A model generated the notes under the pieces. The model worked only from the letters and a program-made list of their open reading frames with translations, was not told the origin of the DNA and made no database searches. From Paenibacillus sinensis (GTDB taxonomy: Bacteria; Bacillota; Bacilli; Paenibacillales; Paenibacillaceae), in NCBI RefSeq assembly GCF_019904155.1, contig NZ_JAHCMB010000187.1, positions 62,001 to 126,000 of the forward strand: a DNA stretch of 64,000 nucleotides, given 5' to 3'. Within the stretch, counting starts at the first letter, position 1. Every line of letters starts with the position of its first letter. The position numbers and the translations under genes are program-made. This document shows positions 1-8,078 of this stretch, piece after piece.

Positions 1-1739
1 CCGTCTTCGGCCAGATGTACGACGGTTCCGGCTCCCTCCGGCTCGCTGAAGGCAACTCCCTCGCTCTTCATAAGCCGCGCGTTCCCCGCCAGCACCGTTC
101 GTCCTTCGATAACAGCCCGGATGCCGTGACCCGAAATCTCCTCGTAATCCGTCACGGCGCCTCCCGGGATTTCACGGCCGTAAGCCGCCAGAATCGACTC
201 GGCGATCGGATGGCCGGAATGGCTCTCGGCATAAGCGGCGAGCCGCAGAAGTTCTTCCTTCTTCATTCCTTCCGCCGGATAGATTTCCGTTACCTTGAAC
301 TGCCCTTTGGTCAGCGTTCCCGTCTTGTCGAACACGACGGTCTTCACGTCGTTTAGCGCCTCCAGGTAATTGCTTCCCTTGATCAGAATGCCGCTGCGGG
401 AAGCCGCGCCGATACCGCCGAAGAAGCCGAGCGGGATGGAGACGACAAGCGCGCAAGGACAAGAGATGACAAGGAAGACCAGCGCCCGGTAAATCCAGTC
501 GGAGAAGGTCGCTCCGCTGATGACGAGCGGCGGCACCACGGCCAGCAGCGCAGCCGCAATGACCACGAATGGTGTATAAGCACGGGCGAAACGGGTGATG
601 AAGTTCTCCGTCTTGGCTTTGTTGTTCGAGGCATTCTCGACAAGCTCGAGAATTTTGGAGACAGCCGACTGCTCGAATATTTGGGTAACCTCAATGACGA
701 CTACGCCGTTCTTGTTGATAAATCCGCTGAGCACGGCAGATCCCTTCTCTGCCGAGCGCGGAACCGACTCCCCTGTCAGCGCCGAGGTATCCATCATGGC
801 GCTGCCTTCAATTACCGTGCCGTCCAGCGGAACCTTCTCACCGGGCTGCACCACGATAACGTCCCCGATCTCCACCTGTTCGGGAGATATGATCCGGGTT
901 TCTCCGCTGGCGAAACGCACTCTGGCCGTCTCCGGCCGGATGTCCATCAGCGCCGTGATGGAGCGCCGGGAACGGTTCACGGCAAGGTCCTGGAACAGCT
1001 CGCCAACCTGGTAGAACAGCATGACGGCGACGCCTTCCGGGTATTGACCGATCGCGAAGGCCCCCACAGTCGCCAGAGCCATCAGGAAGTTCTCGTCGAA
1101 CACCTCACCGCGGAACAAATTCCGTACGGCCTGCCAGACTACGCCGCCTCCGGCCGCGAGGTAGGCCAGAATGAACAGCCCCAGCTCCAGGTAGCCGCCG
1201 GAAGGCATCAGATAACCGGCTGCAGCAAGCAGAGCGCCGGCTGCAATTCGCAGCACCGTCTTCCGCGTGCTGCCTTCTCCATGGCTGTGGGCATGTCCCT
1301 CTCCCGATGCCTTGCGGGCTTCATGCCCGTGAGCATGGGCGTCCCCGTGTTCATGCGAATGCGAGTGTCCATGCTCATGAGCATGACCGTGGGCGGAAGC
1401 TTCCGCTGACGCCGCCTGCGCCTGAACCGGAGGCAGAGAATGCAGCTCCCCTCCATCCGTCCGGACTTTTACATTCCGGGGATTCCGTACTGCTCCGGAC
1501 GGTCTTTTCTCCAGCACCTTCACATGCGGCTCCAGGGAAACCACCGTCTTCCGCACCTGCTCCTCTCCCGGAAAGCGGCTGTCCGCCTCCACAGTCAGCG
1601 TCTTCGTAGCGAAATTGACGGAGCAGGAGGCAACGCCCTCCATCTTTTTCACCCGGTTCTCAATTTTCATCGCGCAGTTCGCGCAGTCCAGGCCTTCGAG
1701 TATCCACTGCCGTTTCTCTGTCGGCTCCACCGTGCTCAA
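1..1739 (-). CDS. cadA: Cadmium/zinc-translocating P-type ATPase (CadA/ZntA type), truncated at window edge
   Basis: This is a P1B-type ATPase that exports Cd2+, Zn2+ or Pb2+ across the cytoplasmic membrane. The reverse strand reads without a stop from a TTG at 1739 to the window edge, so the C-terminus (hinge and P-domain end) is missing. An N-terminal heavy-metal-associated domain carries the DCANCA metal motif. A long His-rich stretch (repeated HGHAHEHGHSHSH-like) follows at about residues 80-130. After the first membrane helices come the TGES phosphatase loop, the SCPCALV transmembrane metal motif and the DKTGTLTKG phosphorylation motif, all near the window start. The start was chosen because AAAGGGG lies 9-10 bases upstream; a GTG three codons in is an alternative. 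A near-consensus promoter and an ArsR-type operator lie directly upstream, and a matching CadC-like sensor is encoded 1.6 kb away. SPC-type CPC motifs are seen in Cd/Zn and Cu pumps; the His-rich region and DCANCA favour Cd/Zn. Confidence 0.93.
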   Translation of the reverse strand, partial: MSTVEPTEKRQWILEGLDCANCAMKIENRVKKMEGVASCSVNFATKTLTVEADSRFPGEEQVRKTVVSLEPHVKVLEKRPSGAVRNPRNVKVRTDGGELHSLPPVQAQAASAEASAHGHAHEHGHSHSHEHGDAHAHGHEARKASGEGHAHSHGEGSTRKTVLRIAAGALLAAAGYLMPSGGYLELGLFILAYLAAGGGVVWQAVRNLFRGEVFDENFLMALATVGAFAIGQYPEGVAVMLFYQVGELFQDLAVNRSRRSITALMDIRPETARVRFASGETRIISPEQVEIGDVIVVQPGEKVPLDGTVIEGSAMMDTSALTGESVPRSAEKGSAVLSGFINKNGVVVIEVTQIFEQSAVSKILELVENASNNKAKTENFITRFARAYTPFVVIAAALLAVVPPLVISGATFSDWIYRALVFLVISCPCALVVSIPLGFFGGIGAASRSGILIKGSNYLEALNDVKTVVFDKTGTLTKGQFKVTEIYPAEGMKKEELLRLAAYAESHSGHPIAESILAAYGREIPGGAVTDYEEISGHGIRAVIEGRTVLAGNARLMKSEGVAFSEPEGAGTVVHLAED

Positions 1740-1771
1740 AGTCTCCAGCCCCTTTCGTAAAGCTTACGATT

Positions 1772-1797
1772 AACATATGAGCAACTGTTCATATGTT
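1772..1797 (-). promoter_or_regulatory. ArsR/CadC-type operator in the cadA promoter
   Basis: A perfect 9-bp inverted repeat (AACATATGA / TCATATGTT) is separated by 8 bases. Its centre reads ATATGAGCA-AC-TGTTCATAT, which fits the ATATGAACA-type half-sites of CadC/CzrA/SmtB operators. It lies just downstream of the -10 box, where a bound repressor would block transcription. The CadC-like protein encoded at 3359-3724 is the obvious candidate repressor; that link is inference. Confidence 0.8.
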
Positions 1798-1806
1798 CTT
1801 ACCGAC

Positions 1807-1836
1807 ATTATATGCCTCCTCCTTTCAAAGTGTCAA
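1807..1836 (-). promoter_or_regulatory. SigA promoter of cadA
   Basis: On the reverse strand TTGACA (1836-1831) and TATAAT (1812-1807) are both perfect consensus hexamers, separated by 18 bases. The operator at 1772-1797 follows immediately. Confidence 0.85.
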
Positions 1837-1854
1837 TCCTCACCAAAAAAAGAG

Positions 1855-1882
1855 TTGACGGAATCTGGAAAGCGGATATAAT
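1855..1882 (+). promoter_or_regulatory. SigA promoter of the padR-protease operon
   Basis: TTGACG (1855-1860) and TATAAT (1877-1882) are spaced by 16 bases. The promoter is followed directly by the nested palindrome at 1884-1917 and then by the PadR start codon, so autoregulation is likely. Confidence 0.7.
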
Positions 1883-1883
1883 A

Positions 1884-1917
1884 AACATATCAAATAGATA
1901 TATCTAAACGATATGTT
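1884..1917. promoter_or_regulatory. Nested palindrome, probable PadR autoregulatory operator
   Basis: A 34-bp element consists of outer arms AACATATC / GATATGTT around an inner perfect palindrome TAGATATATCTA, with three-base spacers. Only the spacers break full dyad symmetry. It sits between the -10 box and the start of the PadR gene. PadR proteins commonly repress their own promoter through such AT-rich dyads. Confidence 0.6.
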
Positions 1918-1920
1918 GAG

Positions 1921-2472
1921 GTGTTGAAATTGCTTGAATTTGTACTGCTCGGCATGCTGATGGAAGGCGAAATGAGCGGCTATGACCTGAAAAAGACGAT
2001 CGACAGCACTGTGGGACACTTTTACAACGCAAGCTATGGCAGTCTGTACCCCGCACTGAAGCGGCTGACGGACAAGGGGCATGTGTCAATGAGGGAAACC
2101 TCCGACAGCAAGAACCGCAAGCTGTATGCGCTGCTGCCGGAAGGCAGAAAGGCTTTTATGCAATGGCTCGCGGAGCCACAGAGCTCCCGGCGGGAGCTGC
2201 TGATCCGGGTATTCTTTTTCGATTATCTGGAGGATGAGGTTCGGATGGAGCATTTGCAGGGTTACCGCCATACCGCCGAACGCGAGGTCCGGGAACTGGA
2301 AGCGGTCCGTTCCATCGTGGAGGGCGAGCTGGCCGGGATCGAACATCCCGAGGATTATTATTACCGCGTGTCGGTGCTGGAATACGGTCTGATGCACGCG
2401 AAGATGCAGAGACAATGGATTCAAGATATTATGGAGAGGAAGAGTCTAAACCATGTCAATTCCGGCAAATAA
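1921..2472 (+). CDS. PadR family transcriptional regulator
   Basis: The protein has about 183 residues. The N-terminal winged-helix PadR domain (about residues 3-80) shows the family pattern LLGMLMEGEMSGYDL ... YGSLYPALKRL. A C-terminal alpha-helical dimerisation domain (about 95-175) is of the Vir_act_alpha_C type. PadR repressors typically control an adjacent transporter or membrane protein and respond to small toxic molecules. The start is uncertain: GTG 1921 is given, but the GAGG-like SD at 1918-1921 would also suit TTG 1930. The last codons overlap the start of the CPBP protease by 20 bases, so the two are translationally coupled. The effector is unknown. Confidence 0.88.
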   Translation: MLKLLEFVLLGMLMEGEMSGYDLKKTIDSTVGHFYNASYGSLYPALKRLTDKGHVSMRETSDSKNRKLYALLPEGRKAFMQWLAEPQSSRRELLIRVFFFDYLEDEVRMEHLQGYRHTAEREVRELEAVRSIVEGELAGIEHPEDYYYRVSVLEYGLMHAKMQRQWIQDIMERKSLNHVNSGK

Positions 2473-3238
2473 AAAATCGTTCACTAAATCGTTCACTGAG
2501 AGGCGCCCCGTGCTGGCCGTCGTTCTGATCGAAGTGCTGCTGTTCATCGCCGTCTTCATGGCGGGAGCCTACGCGACAATTAAGGAGCTGAGCTTCTCCG
2601 CTCCCATCCTGATCTCCTACATCCCGATTACGGCCGTTCTGGTCCTCTACTTCACCCTGAAGCGCAAATGGGGGTTCTACGGCTTCCGCTCCTTGTCGTC
2701 GATTCCAAAAGGAGACTGGCGCTACTACCTCCCGCTGCTTGTGTTGCTTGCCATCATCGCCCTGAAGGGCTTCCGCCAGATTGAGGCTTCCGAAGTACTG
2801 TTCTACCTGGGCTTCACGCTGCTGGTAGGCTTTGTGGAAGAGAGCATCTACCGCGGCCTCATCGTGAACATTCTCCGCCCCAAGAGCGTCCGGACGGCTG
2901 TCATCACCTCCTCCGTGCTCTTCGGCGTCACCCATGTGCTGAGCGTCCTTTCCGGACAGGATGCCTTCCAGACTGTTCTTCAAATCGTCTATGCCCTGCT
3001 TCTCGGAGGCGCGCTGGCGCTGCTCATGATCCGGAACCGCAATATTCTCCCGCTCATTCTCTTTCACTTTCTTCATAACTTCATTCAGTTCGTCGGCAAC
3101 GACAACAGCGACGCCTATCTGGGCATTGACCTGGCGATTCTCGTTCTGCTCGCGGCTTACTGCTTCTGGCTGGCGCTCAGCCTGAGAAAATCTCCGCTGC
3201 CCCGTGCCGCTGGTCAAGGAATCAACAGCGCCCAATAA
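2453..3238 (+). CDS. CPBP family intramembrane metalloprotease (CAAX/Abi type)
   Basis: The 261-residue integral membrane protein has about eight hydrophobic segments. The CPBP signature is complete: EESIYRG (EExxxR motif, about residue 130), FGVTH (FxxxH motif, about 160) and HFLHNF near residue 203, which supply the glutamates and histidines that coordinate zinc. Bacterial members are implicated in processing or resistance to bacteriocins and in protein export, but most have no known substrate. The ATG overlaps the end of the PadR gene, so co-regulation by that repressor is likely. Confidence 0.88.
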   Translation: MSIPANKKSFTKSFTERRPVLAVVLIEVLLFIAVFMAGAYATIKELSFSAPILISYIPITAVLVLYFTLKRKWGFYGFRSLSSIPKGDWRYYLPLLVLLAIIALKGFRQIEASEVLFYLGFTLLVGFVEESIYRGLIVNILRPKSVRTAVITSSVLFGVTHVLSVLSGQDAFQTVLQIVYALLLGGALALLMIRNRNILPLILFHFLHNFIQFVGNDNSDAYLGIDLAILVLLAAYCFWLALSLRKSPLPRAAGQGINSAQ

Positions 3239-3276
3239 AACTCATCTGTAGCTTCAGCTCGTACATAAAAAAGCTC

Positions 3277-3314
3277 ACTAAAAAAGGCGGGGACCCTCAG
3301 GGTCTTCCGCCTTT
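3277..3314 (-). terminator. Intrinsic terminator for the arsR-like gene
   Basis: The arms AAAGGCGG (3283-3290) and CCGCCTTT (3307-3314) enclose an inner GACCCT-ca-GGGTC stem. On the reverse strand the hairpin runs into a T6 tract. It can also end the converging forward operon. Confidence 0.8.
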
Positions 3315-3358
3315 GACGTATTCGTTATGGATTTCGGGGGTACCTCCGCTATTTATGC

Positions 3359-3724
3359 CTATTCATGCCGGATATGCTCATGCGTCTGCAGCATGATCTG
3401 CTCGACATGCGCGTCGTTAAGCGAATAAAATACCGTCTTGCCTTCCTTGCGGCGCTTCACGATCCGCAAATTCCGCAGATAGCGAAGCTGGTGGGACACC
3501 GCCGACTGGCCCATATCCAGGATGGCCGACAGATCGTGCACGCACAGCTCCTGGCGGGACAGGGCGTAAATCATCCGAACCCGGGTCGGATCGCCAAGCG
3601 CCTTGAACAGCTCCGCCATCTTGTCGGTCGTCGATCTCTCCGGCATTGCCGAGCGGATATCGCCGAGTGAAATCTCCGAGCCGCTGCAGGTGTTGTCACA
3701 TTCCTCAATTGCTGCCGGTTTCAT
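3359..3724 (-). CDS. ArsR/SmtB family metal-sensing repressor, CadC-like
   Basis: The 121-residue winged-helix repressor contains ELCVHDL and the recognition helix region QSAVSHQLRYLR. Two metal sites can be seen. The first is a thiolate site: Cys9 and Cys13 in the N-terminal tail (four apart, as in CadC Cys7/Cys11) plus the Cys of ELCV. The second CadC cysteine of ELCVCD is His here. The other is a CzrA/CadC alpha-5 site: Asp-x-His (SLNDAH), with histidines at +11 and +14 from that His. This pattern predicts sensing of Cd/Pb and/or Zn. AAGGAGG precedes the ATG. The best candidate target is the operator in front of the Cd/Zn ATPase; no similar operator is evident before this gene. Confidence 0.88.
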   Translation of the reverse strand: MKPAAIEECDNTCSGSEISLGDIRSAMPERSTTDKMAELFKALGDPTRVRMIYALSRQELCVHDLSAILDMGQSAVSHQLRYLRNLRIVKRRKEGKTVFYSLNDAHVEQIMLQTHEHIRHE

Positions 3725-3886
3725 CTGTTTCCCTCCTTAAGGCCTGATTTCTTCCCTGCTGATATTTCCTTCAGATTCCAATCGAAGCCATTTCGATGAT
3801 GCTGCCGAATCCCTCTTTATTTAGATTGAACCGGATACTCGAAGAGAGGGGTACAGCCGCAACTACAGTGAATGTTTGGACTTTCG

Positions 3887-4010
3887 GCCGCTGTTGTCTC
3901 CAGATTTCTTAATTTTCAATTTTTCGGTTGAAATCCGGAGACAGCCAATGCTTACGTAGCGAGCTTTTCTGCGAAAAGCTTGTAGGCGGTCGCTTGCGCT
4001 CCTACAGTTC
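3887..4010. repeat. Structured intergenic segment with three successive inverted repeats; candidate dispersed repeat or RNA
   Basis: The 458-bp gap at 3725-4182 holds no convincing gene. Within it are three consecutive dyads: GTCTCC-a-GATTTC (3896-3908) with GAAATC-c-GGAGAC (3930-3942); AGCTTTTC-TGC-GAAAAGCT (3962-3980); and TGTAGG (3981-3986) with CCTACA (4001-4006). This compact series of hairpins without an ORF resembles intergenic repeat families or a structured RNA. Copy number cannot be judged from one window. Confidence 0.35.
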
Positions 4011-4182
4011 CAAACTTCCCCTCCGTTGCTCCTTCCCTCTCCTCTTATTTTCAGGTCAATCTATACAGCGGTTGTTTTTCTTGCAATATCAGGGAGCCGA
4101 AGCTTCGAAGTTACTCCTTCTGATATTATAAGTAAAAAACAAGGCCGCTGTCCATCGGAGTCGGAGTGTGGATCACGCCGGA

Positions 4183-4923
4183 CTATACCGCCTTTCGCCG
4201 AAAGAGCAGCAGTCCGGCAGCCAAAAAGAGTACCAGACTGCCCGGCACGACTGCAAGCAGGCTTTGAAGCGGCAGATTGAGCGCTCCGTAAGCCGCTCCT
4301 CCATGCGGAAGCATGGCAAGGGCGGGCTGAACCCACGGATAATAGGGCGAATAGGCCGCTGAACTCACAATCAGAATGCCCGGCAGCGTCAGGCTGACAT
4401 TCAAAGCTAGAGGAGCGGCGAAGCTGCTCCAGGCCTGAGAGACAGCCAGCTGCAGCGCGGCCAGCGGCAGACAGGCCAGCCAGCCGGCGGCTGCACTGCC
4501 GAGCAGAATGGACCAGGGAACGGGCGCTTCAAGCCCCATGCCTATCCCTGTCAGAGCTTCGACGGCGGCGAACAAAATCTGGGTAGCCGCTAGCAGCAGG
4601 GCGACCATCGTAAATTTGGCCAGGTACACAGAGGAACGGGACACCGGCAGGGCCAGCAGCGCCTTCCAGCCGCCGTCCGCATGCTCATGACGGCACAGCA
4701 CCGCCGCGTACAGACCGGACAGCACCGGAAGGAACAGGAGCGCATGCAGCAGCGACATCGACGACAAAAGCGTGCCCCAATCGGGCTTCCCGCCCTCCGG
4801 CGTGGAAGACGTCAGGCCGATGGGCACCGCCGCAGCGGGACTCGCCGCCGCAAGCAGCCACAGCCGGGAGCCCGCCAGCTTGAGCCGCTCGGCCGACAGC
4901 ATTCTCAGATAGCTCTTCGGCAT
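4183..4923 (-). CDS. ABC-2 type permease, lantibiotic-immunity-like (second subunit)
   Basis: The 246-residue membrane protein has about six hydrophobic segments and begins with a short cytoplasmic amphipathic stretch containing LSAERLKLAGSR, as is usual for MutG/EpiG/SpaG-type permeases. It resembles its upstream neighbour, including a shared LLALPVSRxSVY/FxxKxxxxxLLL block at about residue 90, so the pair probably arose by duplication and forms a heterodimeric channel. It starts two bases after the stop of that neighbour. With the ATPase it should form an exporter that clears membrane-active peptides or drugs; the substrate is inferred from family and context only. Confidence 0.82.
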   Translation of the reverse strand: MPKSYLRMLSAERLKLAGSRLWLLAAASPAAAVPIGLTSSTPEGGKPDWGTLLSSMSLLHALLFLPVLSGLYAAVLCRHEHADGGWKALLALPVSRSSVYLAKFTMVALLLAATQILFAAVEALTGIGMGLEAPVPWSILLGSAAAGWLACLPLAALQLAVSQAWSSFAAPLALNVSLTLPGILIVSSAAYSPYYPWVQPALAMLPHGGAAYGALNLPLQSLLAVVPGSLVLFLAAGLLLFRRKAV

Positions 4924-4924
4924 G

Positions 4925-5638
4925 TCAGTTCACGTCCTTCCGGCCGAAATGCATGGCTCCCGGGATCAGCAAGAGCAGGCCAAACACCACGCCAGCTCCG
5001 GCGAACCCCGGTCTTCCCGGCCCGCTCCAGGCGTAATAGACCCAGTTGGTCGGCACCCATTCCGGGAGCGACGTCAGGAAAGGCGACATAATGGCCGTGA
5101 TGACGCCGACCGATACGGCAAGCGACTGGTTCCGCGAGACCAGAGAGAGCCACAGCTGCAGTGCCGTGAAAGGCAGGGCGGCCGCGAAGGAAGGAAATCC
5201 GGTCCGCAGCAGATCGATAACCGGAAGCTCTACAGCCGGAAACCCGAGAAGAAGTCCGAGCACCGCCAGAAAGACGGGAAGCAGCAGACAGGATACCGAC
5301 AGCAGCATCAGAGCCAGCAGCAGCTTGGAGACGAATACCGAGATGCGGGATACCGGCAGCGCGAGCAGCTGCTTCCAGGCGCTGGTCTGATGCTCAATTC
5401 CCGCGATCAGCGAGCAGATCAGCGTGCTTCCTAACAGCAGCGTCATCGGCACGAACTGCATGGTCTGTTCCAGCAGCCCTTCCCACATGTGTCCGGCATA
5501 AATGGACTTCATATAATCAAGCCGGAGGCCAAAGTTCAGCGCCTGGATGCCCATAACCCCCAATGGACCGATCAGCGCAAGGAGCCAGATGCCCCTTCCC
5601 CTGATCTTCAGCCAGTCGGAGGCGATCACCCGCATCAT
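4925..5638 (-). CDS. ABC-2 type permease, lantibiotic-immunity-like (first subunit)
   Basis: The 237-residue integral membrane protein of the ABC-2 subfamily is found in bacteriocin/lantibiotic self-protection and bacitracin-type exporters. It has six predicted helices. The N-terminus IASDWLKIRGRGIWLL and the middle block LLALPVSRISVFVSKLLLAL parallel the downstream subunit. Its ATG overlaps the stop of the upstream ATPase (ATGA), and the next permease begins two bases after its own stop, so the three genes are tightly coupled. No lantibiotic precursor or modification gene is visible nearby, which suggests defence against an external compound. Confidence 0.82.
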   Translation of the reverse strand: MMRVIASDWLKIRGRGIWLLALIGPLGVMGIQALNFGLRLDYMKSIYAGHMWEGLLEQTMQFVPMTLLLGSTLICSLIAGIEHQTSAWKQLLALPVSRISVFVSKLLLALMLLSVSCLLLPVFLAVLGLLLGFPAVELPVIDLLRTGFPSFAAALPFTALQLWLSLVSRNQSLAVSVGVITAIMSPFLTSLPEWVPTNWVYYAWSGPGRPGFAGAGVVFGLLLLIPGAMHFGRKDVN

Positions 5639-6546
5639 GGCGTTTCCCTCCCTTCGGTAATCTGAAGGAAGAAGTCTTCCAATGACCGGCGCCGCTCCTC
5701 CACCCTGTACACGGCATGTCCCCGCTCCACCAGCGCCTTGACCAACAGCGCCACCTTCGCGTCGTCCAGTTCCGCGAGACGCAGCTCGCTGTCGCTGCGC
5801 GTGCCGGTCCAGCCGCGGCGCAGCGCTTCCTCCAATGCCTCCTCCGGCTCCGATACGCGCAGCCGGATTTCACCGGCGGAGCGCTTGCGAAGCCCCTCGA
5901 TCGTGTCCTGGCAAATCATTCTGCCCTGGCGGATAATTCCGACCGTTCCGGCCATCTGTTCGATTTCGCTCAGCAGATGGCTGGACACCAGCACGGTCAT
6001 GCCGTACTGCCGGGGCAGCGACTGGATCAGGCTGCGTATCTCCTGAATGCCGGACGGATCAAGCCCGTTAGTCGGCTCGTCCAGAATGAGCAGCTCGGGC
6101 TCGTTCAGCAGCGCCGCAGCGATCCCGAGCCGCTGCTTCATGCCAAGCGAGAAGCCTTTGACCGGCCGGTTCTCCTCGCCCTTCAGGGAGACGATATCCA
6201 GCACCTCCGCGATTCGCCGCTTCGGCGTCCCGAGAATGCGGCGGATCGCCTCCAGATTTTGCACCGCCGTCAAATGGCCGTAGTAGGAAGGCGACTCGAC
6301 CAGCGAGCCTACCTTGCGCAGAATGTCCAGCCGCTCTCTCCGCAAATCCCGGCCGAAGATCTCGATATGCCCCTCCGTCGGCGCAATCAGCCCGAGCAGC
6401 ATCCGAATCGTCGTCGTCTTCCCGGCGCCGTTCGGGCCGAGAAATCCATAGATTTCTCCCTTTCCGATGCTCAAATTCAAATGGTCGACGGCGAGTCTGC
6501 CGCGGTATGCCTTCACCAGCTCAGTCGTTTGTATAATGATATCCAT
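5635..6546 (-). CDS. ABC transporter ATP-binding protein (BcrA/lantibiotic-immunity type)
   Basis: The roughly 303-residue ATPase has Walker A (GPNGAGKTT) near residue 40, the signature FSLGMKQR, Walker B (LLILDEPTNGLDP) and a switch histidine in VSSHLL. A C-terminal domain of about 80 residues follows, as in the drug/peptide exporters BcrA and SpaF. The ATG at 6546 is preferred because GAGGTG lies 8 bases upstream; an in-frame TTG further upstream has no SD. It is the first gene of the exporter trio and lies 59 bases after the histidine kinase, probably in one transcript with the two-component system. Confidence 0.9.
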   Translation of the reverse strand: MDIIIQTTELVKAYRGRLAVDHLNLSIGKGEIYGFLGPNGAGKTTTIRMLLGLIAPTEGHIEIFGRDLRRERLDILRKVGSLVESPSYYGHLTAVQNLEAIRRILGTPKRRIAEVLDIVSLKGEENRPVKGFSLGMKQRLGIAAALLNEPELLILDEPTNGLDPSGIQEIRSLIQSLPRQYGMTVLVSSHLLSEIEQMAGTVGIIRQGRMICQDTIEGLRKRSAGEIRLRVSEPEEALEEALRRGWTGTRSDSELRLAELDDAKVALLVKALVERGHAVYRVEERRRSLEDFFLQITEGRETP

Positions 6547-6605
6547 TGCTCTTTCACCTCGGATCAAGCGTACCTCTCCGAGGTTAAATGAGCGGTGTTC
6601 GAAGT

Positions 6606-8078
6606 TTAAATTTCGTTTAAAGCCCCGGCCGGGGAATACAGCTTCGGAAAAATATAAACGGCCGTCCCCCCGGAGCCGGTCTCCGTCTCCCGGACAAGCC
6701 CCATTCCGGACAGAAGCATATCGACGATAGCCAGGCCTAGACCGGCCCCGCCGGCTGGCGAATGCTCTCCGAGACCGGGGCCCCGGTCTCGGATCACAAT
6801 AGCCCGAACACCGCCGCGCTCTTCCTCGAAGAGTCCGACATAGCTCCCTGTTCCGGCATGCCGCATAATGTTCTGATAGAGATTATCCAGCACCCGCCGG
6901 AACCAGGATTCGTCAATCCTCCAGATTAGAGGTCCTCCTTCAAGCCGTATATCTGCCTCCATTCCTTCACGGGTCCAAACCGGATACCAGGATGCCGCGC
7001 TTTCGCGCAGCAGACGCAGCACATCCCTGTCCGAGAGCGCCAGCTTGACCCGGCCGCTCGCGAGCAGGTTGTATTCAAGCAGATTATCGATGAGTCCGCT
7101 TAAGTCGGCAATCCGGCGATCCATCAAATCGATGGATTGTCTGCCCTCCGAAGTCAGCGTCTCCTTGCCTACCTCGAACAGATGGCTTCGAATGACGGTA
7201 AGCGGCGTCCGCAGATCATGGGACAACCCGGCGATCAGCCGCTTGCGAAGCTCCTCTTCTTCCTTTTCCCGGGCCCGGCTGACCTGCAGTTCCTTCACCA
7301 TGGCATTAAAAGCATCCTCCAGCAGCCCGATTTCATCCGGCTTGTCTACAGGGACAACAGCCGGCAATCCGCCGCCTTCCACGGTCATGGCCGTTTGCAG
7401 CCGGAGCAGACGCCTGCGGATGCGGGCAAAGAACAGCCAGGAGACTACGGCGAAGACTATGAACAGCAGCGCCAGCACTATAATATACCGGAGGTTGGAG
7501 GGAGGAGCCGTTTTTTTCCTGAGAACCTCTATAGGCACGGCCATGGTCATAAAGCCTTCGCCCCGGGCTTCATCATCTCCGATAAAAGCGACGATCGTCA
7601 GCGGATCGCGGCTTACGCTCCGTTTCATGAAGGAAATGGCCGAGGCCGCATCCCAGGAAGCGGGAACACGGTAAGCTGCACTATCGCCGTCCCCGCTCCC
7701 GGCAAGCCGCTTCTCCGGCTGAAGCGAGAGCCGGGTAACTCCAGCTCCGTCTACCCAGAACAGAAAGGCATACGGATACAGCCCGCCGAGCTGCCTCAGA
7801 CGGGCGGAGATCAGATCCGGAGTCTTGCCGGCAAGCTCCCGGGCCTCGGCATGCCACTGCTTCTCCAGCTTCGCCGTCCCGGCGTATACCTCGAGCTCCC
7901 CGGAGGTCTCGGCGTCCAGACGCCTTTCCGCCAGACGGTCGGACAGAGAAGAGGAAGCTACGACAAGCCCGAACACGACAGGCAGGAACAGAACGGCGGC
8001 CGCTACGATCAGCATATACCTCGACAGCAGCGAACGTCGGAAGGCCGGCAGCCCTCTGCCGTTCCGGACCCTCCTCAT
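6606..8078 (-). CDS. Sensor histidine kinase
   Basis: The 490-residue membrane kinase has a first TM helix at about 20-42, an extracytoplasmic sensor domain of roughly 150 residues, a second TM at about 197-218 and a HAMP-like linker with DEIGLLEDAFNAMV. The HisKA domain carries the phospho-acceptor GLSHDLRTPLT, and a HATPase domain follows (N box YQNIMRHA, DRGPGLG, GGAGLGLAI). The histidine, asparagine and glycine-rich motifs are intact. It overlaps the response regulator stop/start by four bases. The neighbouring exporter genes suggest it senses envelope-active compounds; this is inferred from context. Confidence 0.9.
   Translation of the reverse strand: MRRVRNGRGLPAFRRSLLSRYMLIVAAAVLFLPVVFGLVVASSSLSDRLAERRLDAETSGELEVYAGTAKLEKQWHAEARELAGKTPDLISARLRQLGGLYPYAFLFWVDGAGVTRLSLQPEKRLAGSGDGDSAAYRVPASWDAASAISFMKRSVSRDPLTIVAFIGDDEARGEGFMTMAVPIEVLRKKTAPPSNLRYIIVLALLFIVFAVVSWLFFARIRRRLLRLQTAMTVEGGGLPAVVPVDKPDEIGLLEDAFNAMVKELQVSRAREKEEEELRKRLIAGLSHDLRTPLTVIRSHLFEVGKETLTSEGRQSIDLMDRRIADLSGLIDNLLEYNLLASGRVKLALSDRDVLRLLRESAASWYPVWTREGMEADIRLEGGPLIWRIDESWFRRVLDNLYQNIMRHAGTGSYVGLFEEERGGVRAIVIRDRGPGLGEHSPAGGAGLGLAIVDMLLSGMGLVRETETGSGGTAVYIFPKLYSPAGALNEI

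Noticed and set aside
4926-5434. Long open frame on the forward strand opposite the ABC permease genes
   Set aside because: It has no SD and its composition is that of the antisense of a hydrophobic protein (rich in R, Q, H, S). The reverse-strand permeases with overlapping starts explain the region.
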